This document shows positions 59,901 to 64,000 of a DNA stretch of 64,000 nt, in pieces. A model generated the notes under the pieces. That model saw nothing but the letters and a program-made list of their open reading frames with translations. It made no database searches and was not told the DNA's origin. Each line of letters starts with the position of its first letter. The stretch's first letter is position 1. The DNA comes from Butyrivibrio fibrisolvens. Its GTDB lineage: Bacteria; Bacillota; Clostridia; Lachnospirales; Lachnospiraceae. Made by a program: the position numbers and the translations under genes. The stretch is taken from the NCBI RefSeq assembly GCF_037113525.1, contig NZ_CP146963.1, forward strand, positions 2,108,001 to 2,172,000, written 5' to 3'.

Positions 59901-60324
59901 TTCCGTCTTCGTTCTTTACAATCTTGTGATCTACAGGACTATAGGTTGTGGGCCTGTGATGCTGGGGCCAGTTGAATTCGATGCCGCCGGAAATCCATGG
60001 ACCAGTAAGACCTACAAGTGCAGGCTTTATGACATGGTTATAGTAGACAAAATCATAGTCATTAGTCTTGTCATAGGCTCTCTGGATCCTGCCTCCAAGC
60101 TCTGGCAGAACCATGATCCTGATATACTCGTTTTCAAGGAAAACAGCATTCCAGGTTTTATCAGTCTTGGTGCGGCTTATCTCATTGGTAGAAGGATAAG
60201 GGTAGATCTTGCCAGTACTTCCCTGATACACACGCTTTTCAAGAAACATCGGGTTCTTGTCAGGTTTACCGACTTCATAGGTCGGAATTGTAACAGCCTC
60301 TTCCCAGATCATAACTTCTTTCAT
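56947..60324 (-). CDS. DUF5107-TPR protein
   Basis: A 1125-residue soluble protein. The N-terminal ~400 residues match the DUF5107 type: VLPELGGRIQRAYDKTNDYD, SGGIEFNWPQHHRP and TFLWWANPAVSVN, which look like an aldose-1-epimerase/mutarotase-fold sugar-binding or carbohydrate-active domain. Residues ~470-1125 are tetratricopeptide-type helical repeats (for example YYLGCLYYDKLNYEKAISLWEKS). There is no signal peptide. ATG 60324 is chosen with AAGGAG eight bases upstream. It is divergent from the remains of a GH2 gene, which supports a role in oligosaccharide use. The enzymatic activity, if any, is unknown. Confidence 0.85.
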   Translation of the reverse strand: MKEVMIWEEAVTIPTYEVGKPDKNPMFLEKRVYQGSTGKIYPYPSTNEISRTKTDKTWNAVFLENEYIRIMVLPELGGRIQRAYDKTNDYDFVYYNHVIKPALVGLTGPWISGGIEFNWPQHHRPTTYSPVDHKIVKNEDGSVSLLIGDVDQMYGTKVVTTFTLYPGKAYIEIKGQLYNRTPLPQTFLWWANPAVSVNEHTKSIFPPDVHNVYDHGKRAVSRFPIATGEYYKHDYSEGVDISRYKNIPVPTSYMAEKSDYDFVGGYDYQKKAGLLHVADHHISPGKKQWTWGCGDFDKAWDRNLTDEDGPYIELMTGMFCDNQPDFTWLKPYEEKVFKQYFMPYKAVGEVKNASIRAALNIEKRNDDTLYICAYATQLYKQAEIIVNYDGKDIYKEKCPLSPVDIYENEIPVCIPDKYKVKVTVSSNGKELVSYMPKDPGIPEFAKPATTPGLPKDIKTNEELYLTAQHIEQYRHATWLPDPYYLEGLERDPEDTRINNAYGLLLFRRGRFEESEKYFKTAIDRLTRLHPAPFYAEPFYNLGLSLFYQEKYDEAYDAFYKATWSSELQEMSFYYLACIEARKENYEQALDFVESGLIKNTHNIKARGLKAMLLHKLHKDYQALAYIVESLKIDTFDFYSRFVQIIITAASKPDAKDTKQGNTSILLKDFHTLTRDYHENFLMIARDLAESGFYEEAIDLLNMCPYNKQMLNYYIGAYILKSGGAHSTGRRLSPNSVTVKSALMYLDKADKKNPYCCFPNKLEDIDVLEMAIAYNPKGPKAYYYLGCLYYDKLNYEKAISLWEKSRELDDTFPTLLRNLSIAYYNKKGDKDKAKECIEKAFALDQSDARVFLEMDQLYQRLNVSLEERLKNYTNNIDLIEKRDDLYTEYVTLLNTLGMYEEALDRITSHFFQTWEGAEGKITAQYKLSLYMLTKAAIEASDYGKAKELLEKALVYPENLGEGKLEGTKDNNIYYLLALTEEKIADHEPASESDSEIHLKAATLGTSEPAGMMYYYDQPADMILFQGKAFEKLGDIKAANSRYYKLLDYGQKHLNDDFIMDYFAVSMPDMSVFDTDMNRKNKEHCYYLMGLAYLGLNNSEEADKWFSKVLELNNSHQQAALYKNYKL

Positions 60325-60478
60325 CAAATTTTCTCCTTAATTGGTCGATATTGACCATTTATTCGTAAAGCCTTTTTTGGGCGTTTGATTGTGGTAAGCT
60401 TAGAACATAGAAATGAACTCTATAATTAATCTTATAAAGCGATTATTATACATTCAACGCAAAAAGGAGCGAAAACCT

Positions 60479-61201
60479 GTGAAAATCGACCTTAATGGAA
60501 GCTGGGAATTAGAAAATGATAAGTTTGGAAAGATGACAGTAAGTCTCCCCGGAACTTTGGATGAAAACAAAGTGGGAGACCAGGATGTTGTTGCCAAGCT
60601 TTGGCATAAGATCTTTTTCCTACGATGAAGATGGAAGACTAACTCTAAACGGTAGAAGGATCTTCCTCCGCGGCGAAGCCAACTGTGCCTATTTCCCCGA
60701 AACAGGCCATCCTCCAATGGATGATGAAAGCTGGGAAAAGTCTACCTGTCACCGCCCTCAACAAAGGAAGCCATGCCAAACTCAATCAAAGCCCAGTTTT
60801 CAACAGACTTTTGGTCCGTAGGAACCTTCCCCGAACAGGAAGGCGCAATGGGACAACTCATTGATAGTAAACATCCCATATTTGAAAACTTCCCAACAGA
60901 AGATCACACCAATTACCAGTGGTGGCCCATGGCATCTCAGCGAGCCCTTATACTTCCAGAATACATGGACACTATAATCACCGAAATGGACTGCTTCGCC
61001 TACCTTCGCCCCATGACCCAGCTCATGGAAGTAAGCTGCGAAGGCGGAAAACTCCTCATCTCCTCAATGGGACTTCAAGACCTTATGCAGTACCCCGAGG
61101 CAAGAGCACTCCTCTCAAGCATCTATACATATATGGATTCTGATAAATTTGAGCCTAAAGTAGAAATGAGCAAGGAAAATGTTCTAGCTATGTTCAAATA
61201 A
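60479..61201 (+). pseudogene. Decayed GH2 glycosidase gene
   Basis: Three fragments of one GH2-like protein lie in different frames. From GTG 60479 (AAGGAG upstream) the N-terminal VKIDLNGSWELENDKFG... runs to 60628. In another frame, SYDEDGRLTLNGRRIFLRGE and then ANCAYFPETGHPPMDDE (to about 60740) correspond to the join of the beta-domain and the TIM barrel. From about 60740, a third frame gives the C-terminal ~150 residues (IKAQFSTDFWSVGTFPEQEG and on) to the stop at 61201. Hundreds of residues, including the catalytic barrel, are missing. It is a remnant of deletion and frameshift, next to a family A palindrome. Confidence 0.8.
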
Positions 61202-61214
61202 TACGAAAACTTCA

Positions 61215-61420
61215 GAGGCTGGCAGTAAAAAATGATTTTCTTGTCTTTGAAAAATATATTAAATTCAAGAGCATGATAGATGGAGATTTATATTCCCGCT
61301 TAGGGTCCGCATGTTTGAGCGAAGCGAGTTTCGGACCCTGGGAATAGAAATCTCCATCTACCATGCCTTGAATTTTATATATTTTTCATGACAAGAAAAT
61401 CATTTTTTATTGCCAGCCTC
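61215..61420 (-). repeat. Long palindrome family A, copy 5 (reverse orientation)
   Basis: A 206-base element starting 14 bases after the GH2 remnant. Outer arms GAGGCTGGCA/TGCCAGCCTC, then AAAAAATGATTTTCTTGTC facing GACAAGAAAATCATTTTTT. Inside are GCATGATAGATGGAGATTT, the stem AGGGTCCG/CGGACCCT and the apical GAGCGAAGCGAGTT. Read on the minus strand the apex is AAACTCGCTTCGCTCAAACA. Unlike the other copies, its CATGATAGATGG segment is almost fully paired. It lies between the GH2 remnant and the convergent lipoprotein gene. Confidence 0.9.
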
Positions 61421-61430
61421 GGCCTATTCG

Positions 61431-61455
61431 ATAACCTAACCTAACCTAACCTTAC
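61431..61455. repeat. Short CCTAA tandem repeat
   Basis: Four near-perfect CCTAA units immediately beyond the stop codon of the lipoprotein gene (minus strand). Probably a slippage product; no function suggested. Confidence 0.6.
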
Positions 61456-63122
61456 GCCCCCAACTGGCTTAATATCTCGGATATGCTTACATCACCGCAT
61501 ATTTCTTCAAATGGATTTTGGCTGAAGCCTTCAATCTGCTCTTTAATCTCTTCATCACTTCTTCCAAGGCCTGTTTCATCATAGTAAGTTTTACTGTATG
61601 GTTCAGAATCGTAACTAAGTGATTCTTCCAGTTCTTCATCTGACGGATATCCATCCCCATCTACATCGTTAAACCATACATACCTAACACTGCATACAGA
61701 GCTAAGTTCTTCATCGCCATCAGGCTTTTTCATATAGCTTTCGTATTGAACTGCACCCGCATAGTCATAGTTGGTATTGGCTACAATTCCAGTTCTAGGA
61801 GAATAGTAGTATCCGGTATTGCCCATTGCACCGTAAGCCCATTCATACATGTAACAGACAACATGTCCGTTCTGATATGAATAGAGTGAAACTTCATAAC
61901 CTAACTGTCCTGTAACAAGTTCAGGAATATCATCGTCATCAAAATAGATAAGATCGTAGGTCTTTTCCTCATTATCCATATTATTAAGTCTGGCTACCTG
62001 GGCATAAGCTTCCTGATAGGAGTTATATACGCAGTCTTTGTTGTCACCCACAAGATATGTTTTTATCTGATCTATTGTAACGCTGTCACCATAAGTTCCT
62101 TCGATCTTATCAGGAAGATTATAGAGCTTTTCATAGCGCTCTGAATTTAGAGACTGATACAAAATAACCTTTGTTCCAAAATCAGAAGAACCGATGACCA
62201 CGATATCTTTGTTGCCGTCAGCATTGAAGTCAAAAAATCCTATTGCACTAACGCTTGTAAGATATCCCCAGTTATCTCCATCACTTATATAGCTGCTAAG
62301 AGAGTTGCGGAGTTTTCCATCTTTTATGATGGCAAATTCAACACCATAATCAGAACTTGGATTATAGGTTATAAAACGTACAGGATCTTCGTCTTTGTAC
62401 AGGTCAATATCAAAAGTCTGAGCCGGATCGCAGTTGTCCTCCCACATAATGGCATTGGATACAACTGTAACATTATCGCCATCCTTATTAAGAACCAGAA
62501 CTCTGTCGGCATCGGTTCCGAAATTATTGACTGCAAAGCTGTTACGGAATTTCAGAGTATAGCTGTTTCCCGCTTTGGTTCCTTCTATACATTCAAACAT
62601 ATATAGAAGTTCGCCTTCATAGCGCTGTCTGTAGTAGGAGTCTGTCGACTCTATATATGTCCATTGAAAAGAGTCAGGGGTACTGAAGTCTACTCCTGCA
62701 TGAGTCTTGGCGTACTCTACAAGATCGCTTCTTGTGATCTTATAAAGAGTGCCATATAACTGATCCTGCTTGGAAGCTTCAAGGAAAAGACTTACATCAT
62801 TTTCACTAAGTTCACAGGTTTCAAGGCCTGCTCCCTGCTCAAGAACGGCATCCCAGTCGATCTCAGAGACATCATTAAAAGGCTCTGAAAGAAAACCTGC
62901 ATATTCAAAATCCTGAAAAAGAGTTGTAAATTCATCTTTTTCCTCATCTGTAATAGGCTCTTCCTGAGCCTGAGAAGTATCTTCCTCATTTCCATTTGCG
63001 GTCTGATCTGTAGATGATCCTTCCGGTCCGTATAAAGAACTTCCGGGATCACCAAGCTGTTTGCCACATCCGGTCATAAGTAAGGTGATTGATAATAAAG
63101 TGAGTATTTTCTTTGCTTTCAT
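61452..63122 (-). CDS. Large lipoprotein with FG-GAP/EF-hand-like segments
   Basis: A 556-residue predicted lipoprotein. A signal peptide with lipobox (LLMTGC, Cys ~19) is followed by an acidic Ser/Thr/Glu linker. The rest is exported. FDFNADGNKDIVVIGSSDFG resembles an FG-GAP/VCBS repeat, YFDDDDIPELVTG another, and FNDVDGDGYPSDEEL an EF-hand-like calcium loop. Many aromatic residues suggest carbohydrate or cell-wall contact. The plan is like that of the 377-residue lipoprotein at 23939, with weaker local similarity. No enzymatic motif is visible. Its promoter region is shared with the following ABC gene. Confidence 0.8.
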   Translation of the reverse strand: MKAKKILTLLSITLLMTGCGKQLGDPGSSLYGPEGSSTDQTANGNEEDTSQAQEEPITDEEKDEFTTLFQDFEYAGFLSEPFNDVSEIDWDAVLEQGAGLETCELSENDVSLFLEASKQDQLYGTLYKITRSDLVEYAKTHAGVDFSTPDSFQWTYIESTDSYYRQRYEGELLYMFECIEGTKAGNSYTLKFRNSFAVNNFGTDADRVLVLNKDGDNVTVVSNAIMWEDNCDPAQTFDIDLYKDEDPVRFITYNPSSDYGVEFAIIKDGKLRNSLSSYISDGDNWGYLTSVSAIGFFDFNADGNKDIVVIGSSDFGTKVILYQSLNSERYEKLYNLPDKIEGTYGDSVTIDQIKTYLVGDNKDCVYNSYQEAYAQVARLNNMDNEEKTYDLIYFDDDDIPELVTGQLGYEVSLYSYQNGHVVCYMYEWAYGAMGNTGYYYSPRTGIVANTNYDYAGAVQYESYMKKPDGDEELSSVCSVRYVWFNDVDGDGYPSDEELEESLSYDSEPYSKTYYDETGLGRSDEEIKEQIEGFSQNPFEEICGDVSISEILSQLGA

Positions 63123-63358
63123 AAGTAACTTCTTTCTTAATATAAATGTTTAATGATATTACCTGAATCTAATTGAAACACGTATCTAAAGTATTATCAA
63201 ATACTTAAAGAATATATATTTTATTGGTAAACATATCAATCTGTATATTAGCATAATAGCCCCTGATAAACAAAATTGGAAAAATATTTTTCATCTTCAT
63301 AAAATCTTTAGAATTGGAAAATATACTAAGTTCATACAAACGAAAGGGGAACAAAATC

Positions 63359-64000
63359 ATGGAAATGATCCTTAGAACAAACGAACTTACAAAAACATTT
63401 AAAAAACAGAATGCAGTAAATAATGTATCTTTAAATATTCCAAAAAATTGTGTGTACGGTCTTCTTGGACCAAACGGAGCCGGCAAGTCAACAACACTTA
63501 AGATGATCACAGGAATCCTTGCTCCTACAAGCGGCCAGATAGAATACGATGGAAAGCCCTGGACCAGAAGCGTACTTTCAGAGATCGGAGCACTTATAGA
63601 GAATCCTCCCATCTATGAAAACTTAACAGCAAGAGAGAATCTTAAAGTCAGAGCACTTCTTCTTAATGTGGATGAAAAGAGAATCGACGAAGTCTTAGAA
63701 ATCGTAGGACTCACAGGAACAGGCAAGAAGAAAGCCGGAAACTTCTCACTTGGAATGAAGCAAAGACTTGGAATCGCAATGGCACTTATAGGAAGCCCCA
63801 AGCTCCTTATCCTGGATGAGCCGACTAACGGACTTGATCCTATCGGAATCGAAGAGCTTAGAGAACTTATTAAATCTCTTCCGAAAAAAGGCATAACAGT
63901 AATCCTTTCAAGTCACATCCTTCTTGAAGTTCAGAAGACAGCAGATTACATCGGAATCATCGAAGGCGGCAATCTTGAGTATGAAGGAAAGCTTGAAGAG
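63359..64000 (+). CDS. BcrA-type ABC transporter ATPase, N-terminal part
   Basis: The first 214 codons are present and the frame is still open at the window edge. The product begins MEMILRTNELTKTFKK and has Walker A GPNGAGKST (~39-47), the Q-loop region IGALIENPPIYENLTARENL, the signature FSLGMKQRLGIAMAL, Walker B LLILDEPTNGLDP and switch SSHIL. IENPP after the Q-loop and the LGMKQR signature are typical of the lantibiotic/bacitracin self-protection ATPases (BcrA, NisF-like). Permease genes would be expected just beyond. AAAGGGG precedes the ATG. It may confer resistance to an antimicrobial peptide. Confidence 0.9.
   Translation, partial: MEMILRTNELTKTFKKQNAVNNVSLNIPKNCVYGLLGPNGAGKSTTLKMITGILAPTSGQIEYDGKPWTRSVLSEIGALIENPPIYENLTARENLKVRALLLNVDEKRIDEVLEIVGLTGTGKKKAGNFSLGMKQRLGIAMALIGSPKLLILDEPTNGLDPIGIEELRELIKSLPKKGITVILSSHILLEVQKTADYIGIIEGGNLEYEGKLEE

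Overview
The window looks like chromosome from a low-G+C, Gram-positive, plant-fibre-degrading anaerobe of the Lachnospiraceae, most like Butyrivibrio or Pseudobutyrivibrio. The reasons are secreted multidomain cellulases (GH5 and GH9, each with a C-terminal CBM2), sugar ABC importers of the Ggu/ChvE type, intracellular GH78/GH1 enzymes, clostridial-type lipoproteins, strong AGGAGG-like ribosome sites, and many cyclic-di-GMP proteins. The genus is an inference; no rRNA, tRNA, phage, IS element or CRISPR array was seen.

Layout. 1-2.8 kb: end of a monosaccharide ABC importer operon (ATPase, permease, ChvE-like lipoprotein). 3.1-4.2 kb: a membrane diguanylate cyclase. 4.7-13.1 kb: an O-acetylhomoserine sulfhydrylase followed by an SsuABC-like importer, a DUF4418-like membrane protein, an FtsX-type permease with its ATPase, and a LysR regulator; this is probably a sulfur-acquisition locus. 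13.3-19.3 kb: cytidylate kinase-like protein, EAL phosphodiesterase, glucose-6-phosphate isomerase and an NSS transporter. 19.5-28.5 kb: hybrid histidine kinase with a receiver protein, a BFD-type ferredoxin-like protein, an acidic lipoprotein and two tandem 7TM-type diguanylate cyclases. 28.9-30.4 kb: a PstS-like binding protein with two tiny membrane proteins. 30.9-43.0 kb: GH5 and GH9 cellulases flanking a five-gene operon of three dynamin-like GTPases, a zinc-ribbon protein and an M48 metalloprotease. 43.2-52.0 kb: another diguanylate cyclase, then GH78 rhamnosidase, GPH symporter, GH1 beta-glucosidase and an AraC regulator, a plausible rutinoside-type glycoside pathway. 52.4-64.0 kb: PrsW-family protein, a small membrane protein with a K+ channel, an S51-peptidase-like/GGDEF/EAL fusion, a DUF5107-TPR protein, a decayed GH2 gene, an FG-GAP-like lipoprotein and the start of a BcrA-type ABC ATPase.

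Three things stand out. First, the dynamin-zinc ribbon-dynamin-M48-dynamin operon resembles, in outline, the mitochondrial pairing of the M48 protease OMA1 with the dynamin OPA1. Second, five intergenic palindromes of 206-250 bp (at about 12.0, 23.4, 28.7, 52.2 and 61.3 kb) have an almost invariant apical loop and conserved internal segments, while the long stems differ between copies but stay self-complementary. Third, a smaller hairpin-plus-tail motif ends in the Shine-Dalgarno of two unrelated genes, keeps its loop and tail exactly, has covarying stem pairs, and can form a loop-tail pseudoknot. None of these matched an element I know.

Cyclic-di-GMP signalling is dense: six GGDEF and/or EAL proteins in 64 kb, at least one of them in an unusual fusion. 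Start codons were chosen from ribosome-binding-site spacing, so several genes begin inside their longest open frame; the GH5 gene appears to use TTG.
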